Source: Acanthochromis polyacanthus (Eukaryota; Chordata; Actinopteri; Pomacentridae). Taken from it: DNA of 64,000 nucleotides. Made by a program: the position numbers and the translations under genes. This document shows, in pieces, positions 53,000 through 62,735 of this stretch (the stretch's first letter is position 1; every line of letters begins with the position of its first letter). The notes under the pieces were generated by a model. The model worked only from the letters and a program-made list of their open reading frames with translations. It ran no database searches and was not told where the DNA came from. The stretch lies in contig NC_067132.1 of NCBI RefSeq assembly GCF_021347895.1, positions 30,515,257 through 30,579,256 on the forward strand, in the 5' to 3' direction.

Positions 53000-55900
53000 G
53001 TGAGCATCCCGGTCCGGTTCCACAAGGTTCTGAGACTTAAAGCAGGAAATGGAACAGTAGGACCAGAAAGAACCATCTGGGACCGGAAATAAGGAAGTTG
53101 GTCAAACAGGGTCCTTAGTTCTGGTTCTGGTAGAAATAAACGGATCACATGAGAGCTACCGGAGGCTCAGCTCAGATTAACACAGGAAACCAGTTCACTT
53201 TTTATAAATGTGTTCGTTTAGACCAAAAACAAACTTTCTGTCTGACTTCAAGCAGCTGATGAACTCCAACAGTCAAACGGAGAAGGAATCCAGTCAGCTC
53301 AGCTTCTGTAGTTCATAACGCTTAATAAGAGTTTAAAAGTCTTTTATTTACAGTTCCTGAGTCATTTTGATCTAAAATAAGGAGTTGACTGAACAACCAG
53401 TGAACTAAAGTTCAATTAATTTAGAAGAAGTAGAACTCGATAAAGTCAGATTTCCCAGCATTGGAGTTAAATTCAGTCCAATAATCTGATCTAATATCTG
53501 ACTGTAGAAACTCTCTGGACCGTTTTCATGCTGCAATGTTCGTCTTCTTCCAGCTTCTTCTTATGTCTTTTTGTGGTCATTTCATGTTGTTGTGGTCAAT
53601 TTTTGTCTTCTTGTAATGATTTCGTCGTTTTTTTGTCTTTTTGTGGCCATTTTGTGTATCGTTTGTCTCTTTGTGGTCATTTTGTGTATCGTTTGTCTCT
53701 TTGTGGTCATTTTGTGTTTTTTTTTGTCTTTATGTGGTCATTCTGTGTATTGTTTGTCTTTTTGTGGCCATTTTGTGTATCGTTTGTCTCTTTGTGGTCA
53801 TTTTGTGTATTTTTTTTGTCTCTGTGGTCATTTTGATGTGTTTTTGTGGTAATTTGGTCTGTCTTTGTTGTCAGTTTGTGTCTGTTTTGGGTTGTTGTGT
53901 GTATTTATTGTCTTTCTAGCTCATGTTTATGTATTCTGAATCATGGAATGTTCTGTCATGACCACAAAGAGAAATAAACAACCACCAAGTCATACAGAAT
54001 GCCTCCGTTCTTCACTGTGGTTCACTCCAAACATCCTGGACTCCATCTGAGCCCAGCTAGTTTATCATCTGACCAAAGAATGTTCTCTGACATCCATCAG
54101 GCTTGTAGTTTTGCACCAAAGAACAGATAAGGTTTTTTTTTTTTTTAGATGCCATCAATGATGGTTGACATCATGAATTGACCTTTACATGGTGGTTGTG
54201 TCGTCATTTTGCATCTGCTTGTGGTCGTTTTGTGTCCCTTTATGTTCATTTTATATCTTTTTCTGATTGTTTTGTGGGGTCTCTTGCAAATGTTTACGTT
54301 TGTTTTGTGTTTCTTTGTTTTGCATCTTTTTGTGGTCGTTTCATGTCTTTTAAAGGTAAATTTAGTGTCTATTTTTGTCTTTTTGTGGTCATTTTTGTCT
54401 TTTGTGATCATTTTATGGGTTTTTATTGACACATTGTGTATTTTTGTGATCATTTTATGGGTTTTTATTGACACATTGTGTATTTTTGTGGTCATTTTAT
54501 GCAGATTTTTGTCTTTTTGTGGTCATTTTTGTCCTTACATAACCATTTTGTGTGTTTTTATGGTTGTTATGGGTCTTTTGTTCATGTCATTGTCTGTCTT
54601 TATTGGTAATTTTGTGTCTCTTTGTGTTAATTCCGTCTCTCTTTGTGGTCATTTGTTTTAGTTTTGTGACTTTAGTGTCTTGTTGCAGTTACTTTGTGTC
54701 TCGTGGCCTCAAAGAGTCAGAAAATGACAAAAAAAATGTCTGAATTGTTGGACGACACCGCTCTGAGGAGCTGCTGCAGAAATCTGCCGTCTCGACTCAC
54801 AAAGACAAACAGAAGGTTTGGACCTTTGAGCTGAGAGTCGAGTTGATCGGCGGGTTTCTGAGTTCAGGCTGTGCAGAGGTTAGGCTGTTGTTCAGGTTGT
54901 TCATCAGGTTGTGTGTTCAGAGGTCGGGTTGTGTGTTCAGAGGTCGGGTTGTGTGTTCAGAGGTGACACTAGATCAGGAAGCCTGACGACATCATTTGGA
55001 TCCAGATGTTTTCATGGTTCTCTGCAGGTAACAGTCTGAGCTGTAAACTCTGTCAATCATCAGCAGGAACTGTGTGAAACGGGACCAGACTCAGTCAAAC
55101 CTGGTTCAGTGCCAACTCTAGCCTAGCCGTGCTAGACAACCCACGGCAACGAATTTAATTCTCTGCCAGGGTGGGTCTAGTTACCCTCCATAAGGCTCGA
55201 GGCTGGATTCTCCTAAAACTGGCCGGACCAATCACCATGAAGTGTAGAGTCAGAAGGCAGGCGTAACTAAGTGATGACAGGCACGACGATTCTGACAGAA
55301 ACAACCGGAAACAATAAACAGTTATCTTTGGACTCGGCTTTGGCCACAGCCCTTAAAGATTTGAAGCTAAAATTCAACTTGAAAGATAAACAAAGGACGG
55401 CACTGAAGTGTTTCATTGAGAAGAAAGATGTATTTGGACTTATGCCGACGGGATATGGCAAATCCTTAATATACCAGTTGGCTCCGCTGGTTGGGAAGCT
55501 AATGGGACTTAGCCACAATCCGCCGGTGCTCCAGGAACTACGTCAGCCTATTCGTTGCGCTGATTGGTTGTATACCTACCCAATTGCTGCAGAGTGATTT
55601 GATAGACAACCTTTTAGCCCGCCTCCCTCCCTGTCGAGTGTTCCTAGACCCTTGTGCCTTCAGAACATGGGGCTAGCGCGGCTAGGCTAGTCCAACTCTG
55701 GACTGCATCGACATTTATTTGCTCTCCACAGGTTGTTTTACTACAGAAACAAAAACAACAAGAGGATTTACAGATCAGTAATCCTCAGGTTTTGGGTGTT
55801 TTTGTCTCTACGGAAACAGAACAATCATGACTTTTAGAAGGATTGTTGTGTTCAGTTACAGATAGTAATGGTAATGATTTTTTGGAGTAATTTCATGTAT

Positions 55901-57603
55901 TTTTGTGGTCCGTTTACATCTTTGTGTGGTCATTATGTGTGCTTTTTGATTATTTTGCTGCTTTTTTGTGGTAATTTTTTTTGTCTTTCTGTGGTCATTT
56001 TAGCTCTTTTTAGTCATTTTGTCTTTTACAACCGTTTGTCGTAGCTCAACGCTTTTGAGAGCAGAATTTTTAAAAATGTATTTATTTTTTAATAAAATTT
56101 TGATGAGAGGAAACAGTTAATTTCTGCATACCGTAGAAGAAAATGATTTTGACAAAATATCACATTTTTAGATTTGGTGACTTTTCCTGAGTTGACAGCG
56201 CGTGACTGATGATTAGTTCAAGGACGGTTGGGAATCTGAAAATCCAGCAGTTCTTCCTGTTTGTGGCTGGTAAATGGTGGAAGTTTGGTCTGAATCCATC
56301 TCGGCTGTAGCTTTCTTCAGAAACAGCGGCCGGTTAAAACCTGAAACTACATGTTTTTGTGTTTTGTTTTGTGTTTTTTCCTGTCAGCACCCCGGAGGAG
56401 AGGAGGTCCTGAGGGAACAAGCGGGAGGAGACGCGACGGAGAGTTTCGAGGATGTGGGACACTCGACGGACGCCCGTGAGATGGCGAGCGGCATGGTGAT
56501 CGGAGAGGTCCACCCGGTCAGTAAGGAGGCAGGAGACGCTGTGAACTTCACCTGCTGAGGTTCAAACACTGACGCTGTGTTTTTGTGTTTGTCTGCAGGA
56601 CGACCGACACAAGCTGGTGAAACCTCCGGTGAGTCTGATGCATGATGGGAAATGGAGGCGGAAAGAGTTCAATCACTTCGTATAAAAAAAACTAAATCTG
56701 AACAGAGCTCCTCTCAGAACCACCTGGTTCTTTATCTGCAGTAACTTTATTAAAGATCAGAGTTTTACCTTCATTCTTTTAGTATTTCCAGACTTACAGC
56801 CCTCAAACTTTCATCACTTTTTATGGACCCTTTCCATCATTTCGGAGCCTGCAGATACACACATGACATTTAGGAGGAAAAACTCATTAAACACTGACAT
56901 CAGATCAGTTTTACGTCCATCCAGGTGTCTCAGTCTGAACTCTGAATCTGGTTTCTCTTCATATCTTCCTTTTTACTGTAAATGAGCGACTCTGACGTCA
57001 ACTCTGTTTGTTTTACAGGAAAGTATGGTGACGACTGTGAAGGACGAGAACAGGTACACATACACACCGACCGACTAACCAACCAACTGACCTACTAACT
57101 AACCAACCAACCAATCGACCAAATGACGAACCAATCAAGTAACTAACTGACTGACTAACCAACAAACCAGCTGACTAACCAACAAACCAGCTGACTGACC
57201 CAACCAACCACGTAACTGACTGACCAAGTAACTAACCAACCAACTAACCGACCAACAGACTGACCAGTTTTGCAGCTGTCTGCTTGTAGTTAGATAACTA
57301 ACCAACCAGACCACCCACAGTTAGTTAACTAAGTAGTCAACTAGCTATAGTTAGTCAGCTCACTATCCACCTCTCTTTTGCTATGGAGTAGTTGGTTAGT
57401 TTATTTGATATTTAACTATCAACTAACCAACCAAATAACTTACCAACCAACCAACCAACCAACCAGCTAAGTGACCGACTAACTAACAACCAACCAACAG
57501 GCTAACTGAATGACTAACTAACCAATCAACCAACCAACCAGCTAACTGACCGACTAACCAACTACATCAGTCTGCTGGTATTCTAGTCAGTTTGTTCACT
57601 AAG

Positions 57604-57634
<31 letters not shown>

Positions 57635-57960
57635 GGGTTAGTTAACTAGCTGTCCTGTCTTCCAGCTGATGGTCTAGATAGTTAGTTGGTTGGTTAACTA
57701 GCTGTCCTGTCTTCCAGCTGATGGTCTAGTTAGTTGGTTGGTTAACTAGCTGTCCTGTCTTCCAGCTGATGGTCTAGTTAGTTAGTTGGTTGGTTAACTA
57801 GCTGTCCTGTATTCCAGCTGGTGGTCTAGTTAGTTGGTTGGTTAGTTAGTTGGTTGGCTAACTAGCTGTCCTGTCTTCCAGCTGGTGGTCTAGCCTGGTG
57901 ATTCCTGCTCTGGCGGCGGCCGTCGTCACGCTGATGTACCGCATCTACACATCAGAATGA
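52862..57960 (+). CDS. cyb5a: cytochrome b5 type A, 5 coding exons, whole coding span
   Basis: Small ER-anchored haem protein that passes electrons from cytochrome b5 reductase to acyl-CoA desaturases and cytochromes P450. Exons 52862-52999, 56388-56516, 56599-56628, 57019-57053 and 57882-57960 join to 136 codons (human 134). Haem-binding HPGG lies at residues 47-50, with axial ligands His47 and His71 (VGHST) 24 residues apart as in human b5. A linker follows, then a tail anchor at residues 112-132 starting [15 protein letters not shown] and a short luminal YTSE. The linker ([10 protein letters not shown]) and the C18orf63 neighbour favour CYB5A over the mitochondrial CYB5B. The start has a good context (cacagATGg). 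Intron 1 is 3.4 kb and repeat-filled. Intron 4 carries four decoy acceptors. No damage is seen. Confidence 0.97.
53000..53560. other. cyb5a intron 1, unique part
   Basis: No further exon seen; ordinary sequence. Confidence 0.5.
53561..53920. repeat. tttttgtggtcattttgtgta minisatellite
   Basis: Units of 21-33 bases in cyb5a intron 1 (cgtttgtctctttgtggtca). Confidence 0.92.
53985..54165 (-). mobile_element. Tc1-like transposase relic
   Basis: On the minus strand reads ctttggtcagatgataaact, gatggagtccaggatgtttg and cacagtgaagaacggagg, the same order as the relic at 1672-2000. Confidence 0.7.
54190..54680. repeat. ttttgtggtcatttt minisatellite
   Basis: Degenerate units in cyb5a intron 1, with an exact 54-base repeat around gatcattttatgggttttta. 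Confidence 0.9.
54681..55117. other. cyb5a intron 1, nothing coding seen
   Basis: Includes a three-fold short repeat (aggtcgggttgtgtgttcag) near 54917-54962. Confidence 0.55.
55118..55690 (+). mobile_element. 573-bp inverted-repeat element carrying a RecQ-type helicase fragment
   Basis: Ends ctagcctagccgtgctag and its inverted near-copy gcgcggctaggctag. CCAACTCT occurs at both borders, a possible 8-base target duplication slightly offset from the inverted repeats. The inside (55271-55597) has an open frame with [20 protein letters not shown] then [18 protein letters not shown]: a Q-like motif and Walker A as in RecQ/SF2 helicases. It breaks off after motif I (residues after about 86 are unrelated), so no active helicase is encoded. 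It is probably a non-autonomous derivative. Lies in cyb5a intron 1. Confidence 0.8.
55885..56040. repeat. degenerate tttgtggtcatttt repeat
   Basis: A few T-rich units, same family, in cyb5a intron 1. Confidence 0.7.
56041..56387. other. end of cyb5a intron 1
   Basis: Unique; ends in the T-rich acceptor tract of exon 2. Confidence 0.55.
56388..56516 (+). CDS. cyb5a: cyb5a coding exon 2 (haem ligands)
   Basis: 43 codons beginning [20 protein letters not shown] and ending GEVHP; contains both axial histidines. Acceptor ttttttcctgtcag; donor CACCCG|GTCAGT. A competing GTAAGG four bases downstream would break the frame. Confidence 0.96.
56599..56628 (+). CDS. cyb5a: cyb5a coding exon 3 (micro-exon)
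   Basis: Ten codons, [10 protein letters not shown]; acceptor gtttgtctgcag, donor CCTCCG|GTGAGT. Matches the human micro-exon DDRPKLNKPP. Confidence 0.95.
56700..56960 (+). repeat. dispersed repeat family, copy B
   Basis: In cyb5a intron 3; shares agtatttccagacttacagc, ccatcatttcggagcctgca and acacatgacatttaggagga with copies A and C, and ends tccatccaggtgtctcagtc, which reappears inverted at 60570-60600. Confidence 0.8.
57019..57053 (+). CDS. cyb5a: cyb5a coding exon 4
   Basis: 35 bases, [11 protein letters not shown] plus two bases of a serine codon; acceptor gtttgttttacag, donor AACAG|GTACAC. This is the linker between the haem domain and the anchor. Confidence 0.94.
57056..57640. repeat. 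CCAA/CTAA-type degenerate tandem repeat in cyb5a intron 4
   Basis: Tetranucleotide-like runs of accaacca, actaacca and their complements (gttagttggttgg), ending in an ATT microsatellite at about 57607-57634. Starts right after the exon 4 donor. Confidence 0.85.
57640..57893 (+). repeat. tandem copies of the cyb5a exon 5 acceptor
   Basis: Five copies of a 48-64 bp unit containing ctgtcctgtcttccag followed by CTGATGG or CTGGTGG and tctag. Acceptor AGs lie at 57664, 57716, 57764, 57816 and 57880; the last is the genuine splice site. The spacers are TTAG/TTGG-type short repeats. Confidence 0.93.
57882..57960 (+). CDS. cyb5a: cyb5a coding exon 5 (membrane anchor, stop)
   Basis: Encodes [20 protein letters not shown] then IYTSE and TGA. 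The acceptor gtcctgtcttccag at 57880-57881 is the last of five tandem copies. It is the only one preceded by a CTAAC branch-point-like motif (the others read TTAAC). Confidence 0.95.
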
Positions 57961-58680
57961 CATCATCAGACATGCAGCTGTGATGTCATCAGCAGGCTCT
58001 ATGGTCCCGTGTCCCGGCGTCTGATTGGAGCGAAGGTGGCAGAGGCTCCTCCCAGCGCAGGAGGTGTTTGTGGAGCAGACGAGGATCCAGAGGAGGCGTC
58101 TGCTCCACGAACACCGTACCCACAATCCATTTCAGCCTGTCTAACCAATCACACGTCATTTATCCTGTTGCCTTTTGAAACACCGATGTTTATAGAATCT
58201 GTCTGATCTGAAGCCGTGGATGTATAATTTGTTCTTTTTCTATCCGTTGGTGAACGTGAAGCAGCTCTGATTGAAGGAAGTTAATCACGAATCAGCAGGA
58301 AAAAGGTGAAATCTGAAGAAAGACACGTTTGTCTGAAGCTGCAGAGTCGAGAGAAATGAGCGAACAACTAACCAGAATCCAGCTTTTCTGTTTCTCAACC
58401 AGCTGCAGCAGATGGATTAATAATGCCTGAATTGTATCTCCAGATTTACTGCATTTTAATATTTTATTTCAAGAAAATCACAGAAAAATGCACTAGATTT
58501 GCCAAATCCTGCCTCGAGATCCTGATCGCTGGTTTAAAAAGCAAAATGCACAAACGGCTGGTATAGTTTTCAGGTTTTCAACAAAAACGTGCCTTTTCAG
58601 GGGCGGTTTGATTCCTTGAACCAGAACCACGTGTAACCCTGCTGCTGCTTGTTTATGCAATAAAAGTGATTCAGAATCTA
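57961..58680 (+). other. cyb5a: cyb5a 3' untranslated region
   Basis: About 700 bases of unique sequence from the stop to just past the AATAAA signal. No other coding potential is evident, although a short open frame runs through part of it. Confidence 0.7.
58659..58664 (+). promoter_or_regulatory. cyb5a: cyb5a polyadenylation signal AATAAA
   Basis: AATAAA about 700 bases after the cyb5a stop, followed by a T/G-rich stretch (tttctgtcctgatgtttgtc). Typical position and context. Confidence 0.7.
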
Positions 58681-58867
58681 TCGTTTCTGTCCTGATGTTT
58701 GTCTTCAGCCCAGACTGATGCAGAATTTATTATATTTTCACCACAAATTGATGCAAAAGGAAAAACAAAAAACACCAGAATGAAGGAAATTAAATGTTGA
58801 AAATGTGACTAAACCATTAAAAACAGTGTCACTCCACACAAAACCGATCAAATCTATATATATATAA

Positions 58868-59085
58868 AAAAACTGGACCTCCTCAGAATCAGCTAATCCT
58901 TTATCTACAGTAACTTTAGTATATTTATGGCAAATTTTACCTTCAGACTGTGAGTATTTCCAGACTTACAGCCCTTCAATGTCCAGATTTATCACGTTTT
59001 AATGGATTTTTTCCATCATTTCTGAGCCTCATCGGTATAGCAGGTAGACACATGACATTTAGGAGGACAGACATATCTGAGTTCT
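58868..59085 (+). repeat. dispersed repeat family, copy C
   Basis: ggacctcctcagaatcagct to cacatgacatttaggaggac; same family as copies A and B. Confidence 0.8.
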
Positions 59086-59099
59086 GCTAAAAACTGCAA

Positions 59100-59515
59100 C
59101 TAAACTGAAAAAAGCTAGAAAATTACCACAAAAAGACACAAAACTGCTGTGAAAGGTTCAAATATGCCAGGAAAAACACCCCAAATCTCCACAAAACAGG
59201 TGACATTGCAACAAAAACTCACATTCAGCACCAACAACTTGCAAAATTACCCCAAAAAGAGCCAAAGTTACCCTGAAACATTTAAATGTGCCAGCAAAAA
59301 CATGGAAGATCACCACAAAAATGTCCAAATTTGTCTTGGAAGGGACAAGAACTACCACTGATCAGGTGAAATTGCAACAAAAGCTCAAATTTGGCACAAA
59401 AACACAAAAAATAACCACAAAACTGGCCAAAAGTACCACAAATAGACACAAAATCACCACAAAAGATACAAAACTACCCTGAAAGATTCAAATTCAGTAG
59501 GAAAAACACACAAAA
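59100..59515. repeat. degenerate repeats, inverted relatives of 27154-27730
   Basis: Units of caggtgaaattgcaacaaaa, gctcaaatttggcacaaaaa and ccacaaaaagacacaaaact. Confidence 0.8.
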
Positions 59516-59518
59516 CGT

Positions 59519-60262
59519 CTAGGGTAGACCTACCGACAACTGGAGAAAGTCTAGAGTAGACCTACCCACAACAGTAGAAAGTTTTAGAGTAGACCTAACG
59601 TCAACTTTATCAAATTCTAGAGTAGACCTACCGACAACTGGAGAAAGTTCTCGAGTAGACCTACCCACAACAGTAGAAAGTTCTAGAGTAGACCTACCGA
59701 CAACTGGAGAAAGTTCTAGAGTAGACCTACCCACAACAGTAGAAAGTTCTAGAGTAGACCTACCAACAACAGTAGAAAGTTCTAGAGTAGACCTACCCAC
59801 AACAGTAGAAAGTTCTAGAGTAGACCTACCGACAGCTGGAGAAAGTTCTAGAGTAGACCTACCGACAGCTGGAGAAAGTTCTAGAGTAGACCTACCGACA
59901 GCTGGAGAAAGTTCTAGAGTAGACCTACCGACAACTGGAGAAAGTTCTAGAGTAGACCTACCAACAACAGTAGAAAGTTTTAGAGTTGACCTAACGTCAA
60001 CTTTATCAAATTCTAGAGTAGACCTACCGACAGCTGGAGAAAGTTCTAGAGTAGACCTACCGACAACTGGAGAAAGTTCTAGAGTAGACCTACCAACAAC
60101 AGTAGAAAGTTTTAGAGTTGACCTAACGTCAACTTTATCAAATTCTAGAGTAGACCTACCGACAGCTGGAGAAAGTTCTAGAGTAGACCTACCGACAGCT
60201 GGAGAAAGTTCTAGAGTAGACCTACCGACAGCTGGAGAAAGTTCTAGAGTAGACCTACCGGT
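59519..60262. repeat. 33-bp minisatellite
   Basis: About 22 units of agttctagagtagacctacc followed by gacaactggagaa, or cacaacagtagaa. Ends with an inverted partial unit at 60263-60300. Confidence 0.96.
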
Positions 60263-60300
60263 AATTGTCCAGTTGTCGGTAGGTCTACTGTAGAACTTCC
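60263..60300. repeat. inverted terminal unit of the 33-bp array
   Basis: gtccagttgtcggtaggtct then actgtagaactt is the reverse complement of the array unit with two or three changes. It gives a head-to-head palindrome at the array edge. Confidence 0.9.
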
Positions 60301-60309
60301 TCCACTGGA

Positions 60310-60430
60310 CGTTCTCCTTTCCTGCTTCCAGTCTTTAAGTTTAGTCTCACTTAGAACATTCCTGGTCCTTGAAGTCCATAGAGGAGGGTCCAGATTTATC
60401 ACTCTTTAATGGATTTTCTTCCATCATTTG
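60310..60430 (+). repeat. dispersed repeat family, partial copy D
   Basis: Retains gtccagatttatcactcttt and ttttcttccatcattt from the family; 60545-60650 holds an inverted piece of the other end. Confidence 0.6.
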
Positions 60431-60889
60431 TCTTTGTCTAGATTTAGACGTTTTTTGTCATTTATTGTGACGTTTCACCTGTTTTCTGTCTCTTTGTGAC
60501 ATGAAACTATGACACATCCCATAATATTGCTGTTCAGAGTTGATTCTACAAAAAAAATGAACTACATTTAGTTCAGACTGAGACACCTGGATGGATGTAG
60601 AACTGATCTGGTGTCACTTTTTACCAGAACTCAGATAGGGTTTGATTTAAAATTGGTCCAATTGCATGAAATTTGATTAAAATTATTCAAAAATCATCCC
60701 AGATTTTTCAATATTTGTCAGAATGTCTCAAAATGTTCTGAGGAGGTCAGGAAGGAAATTTTGTCCGATTTGGTTGATTTTTTTGTGCTGAATTTGAATT
60801 TTTGTTGCATTTTCACCTGTTTTGTCGTAGTTTTAGTCCTTTTTGTGGTCATTTTATTACTTTTTTGGTGGTTTTGCATGTATTTGTTG

Positions 60890-61086
60890 GCAATGAGAGA
60901 GCACTCGGAGAGTGGCGGCCATCTCTCAATTGTCCTTCGACCTTCAAAAAATTCCTGGATCCAGACGGTGATCCGGATCACCTCCAAAATCTAATCGATT
61001 CTTACTCTTGCTCTTCCAGACATCCTGTAAAAATATGGTGAAAATCCGTCCATGACTTTTTGAGTTATGCTGTTAACAGACAAACA

Positions 61087-61177
<91 letters not shown>

Positions 61178-61245
61178 GGACACACAGACAAACGGCATGG
61201 TGGAGGTATGTGCTCTCTGAGTGCTTTTCTAGTTTTAATGTTTTC
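60890..61245 (-). mobile_element. RTE-like retroposon 3' fragment containing (CA)n
   Basis: On the minus strand reads aaaagcactcagagagcaca, tacctccaccatgccgtttg, a (TG)n tract, gttaacagcataactcaaaa and agtcatggacggattttcac, a tail common in fish RTE-type repeats (from memory). Its outer ends, agagcactcggagag and ctctctgagtgctt, are also roughly inverted to each other. Confidence 0.6.
61088..61173. repeat. (CA)n microsatellite
   Basis: About 43 uninterrupted CA units. Confidence 0.98.
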
Positions 61246-61264
61246 CTGCTAAATGTCGTGTCTA

Positions 61265-61425
61265 CCTGCTGCACTGATGAGGCTCAGAAATAATGGAAAA
61301 AGTCCATAAAAAGTGAGAAATGTGGACCTTTAAGCTCCTGTAAGTCCACAAATTCTCCCAGTCTTAAGGTAGAACTTGGTATAAAGTGGAGCTTCTGTAG
61401 ATGAAGGATCAGATGGTTCTGAGGA
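61265..61425 (-). repeat. dispersed repeat family, copy E (inverted)
   Basis: gatgaggctcagaaataatg, aaaaagtccataaaaagtga and atcagatggttctgaggagg are the reverse complement of the family. Confidence 0.8.
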
Positions 61426-62526
61426 GGTCGGAGGCTCTGATTGGCTGAGCGTCTCTGAGGTAAAACTCATTACTGAGCTGCTGATAAACAGTTTAATTCT
61501 TGTGGGCTGAAGGTGATGAAGGTGTGTTCTGCTGCTCTTTAATCGGGGAGTAAATTCTGCTGAAGGTTGTCAGCTGGAGATAAATAAAGATGAACTTTAG
61601 CACGGAGCAGCTGAAGCGCCACCCGGTGGACCAATAACACAAGATTTATTAAACGATGCAGCAGAAAAACCACTGGAGTCATTTTAAGCTGATTTGTTTC
61701 TTATTTCAGAACATTTAGACCCAAAGTTAACCTTCTAAGAACAGAAATCTGCTTTTTGATGGAATTTCCACAGAATCTGAATGAAAAACAAAGAAATGAC
61801 GCCATCTAGTGGTGGAAAGTCTCAACAACGGGTTGAAGATTTGCTGCTTTTTGGTGGAAATTATGAATCCACTGAATGTTCTGCTGCACAGAACGACATG
61901 CTGTGATGAAAATATCATTTAAATAAACATCCAAACACAAAGTGACTGGAATCAACAGCTTTTCTTCTATTTCCATGTGATTACATCCAACCGGATCAGT
62001 TTTACGTCCATCAGGAGCTGCGGTCTGAAGATAATCCAGAATCTTTGAGTCATTTTGGACAAAATTTCAGGTGCTTTAGAACATCTTTTGAATGATTTCG
62101 GGAAATGCGGAGTCATTTTAGAAGTTTTTTTTGACTTTTTAAAATAATCTTGGAACACTTTAGTGCACTGTTGGACATCTTTAGTTATTTTGAACGGTTT
62201 TCAACCGACCCTCACAAACACTGATGAATTCAACCTAAGAAAAGCTCTTTTTTTTATTGCTGCTGCCGAGTTTCTATAGATTTTTTTATGTAGTTAGCTT
62301 TTATTGTTGTTGTTGTTTTACAGTGTTTGTTCTTTGTTTCCTGCTGTGAGTCAGAAACCAACAAATAAATAAATACATTTTAATAAATTCATGGAAATCA
62401 CACAGAAGTCCACAAAAAAGTGTAAATCTTTAGTGATAAACTGTCATAAAGAGTTCAAAGCTGTAAAATATTGAACTTTCACTGACAAAAAGTAGAGACC
62501 TGGAAAAATCCACAGTTAAATCCTTT
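61426..62526. other. no gene seen
   Basis: Unique sequence; open frames of about 63 codons only. Confidence 0.45.
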
Positions 62527-62572
62527 AATTATTATTATTATTGTTATTATTATTATTATTGTTATTATTATT
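62527..62572. repeat. (TTA)n microsatellite
   Basis: Imperfect ATT repeat with two G interruptions. Confidence 0.95.
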
Positions 62573-62654
62573 CAGACTAGTTGGGTGTTTTTATTTATGT
62601 CTGATCAGTCGATAACAGAGTAAATGCTGAAGCTGCTCTTATGTAACTCACTTT

Positions 62655-62735
62655 TCCCACGTGGCCCTGAATGCGTCACACCGCTGTCTGTCAACAAACA
62701 CGTGACGTCACCGTCTCCAAAGTGCTGACGTCACT
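62655..62735. promoter_or_regulatory. E-box and CRE cluster
   Basis: Within 80 bases lie two CACGTG boxes (62658-62663, 62699-62704) and two full TGACGTCA sites (62703-62710, 62726-62733), the first CRE overlapping the second E-box. It is a CG-bearing patch in an AT-rich desert about 4 kb after cyb5a. It could be a promoter of a gene beyond the window or an enhancer. Confidence 0.45.

Noticed and set aside
55271..55597. A working RecQ helicase gene
   Set aside because: Only the Q-like motif and Walker A are present; motifs II-VI, RQC and HRDC are absent and the unit is bounded by inverted repeats.
52862..57960. Cytochrome b5 type B (mitochondrial) as the identity
   Set aside because: The linker [10 protein letters not shown], the WWSSLVIPA anchor and the C18orf63 neighbour fit CYB5A; the basic tail typical of CYB5B is absent.
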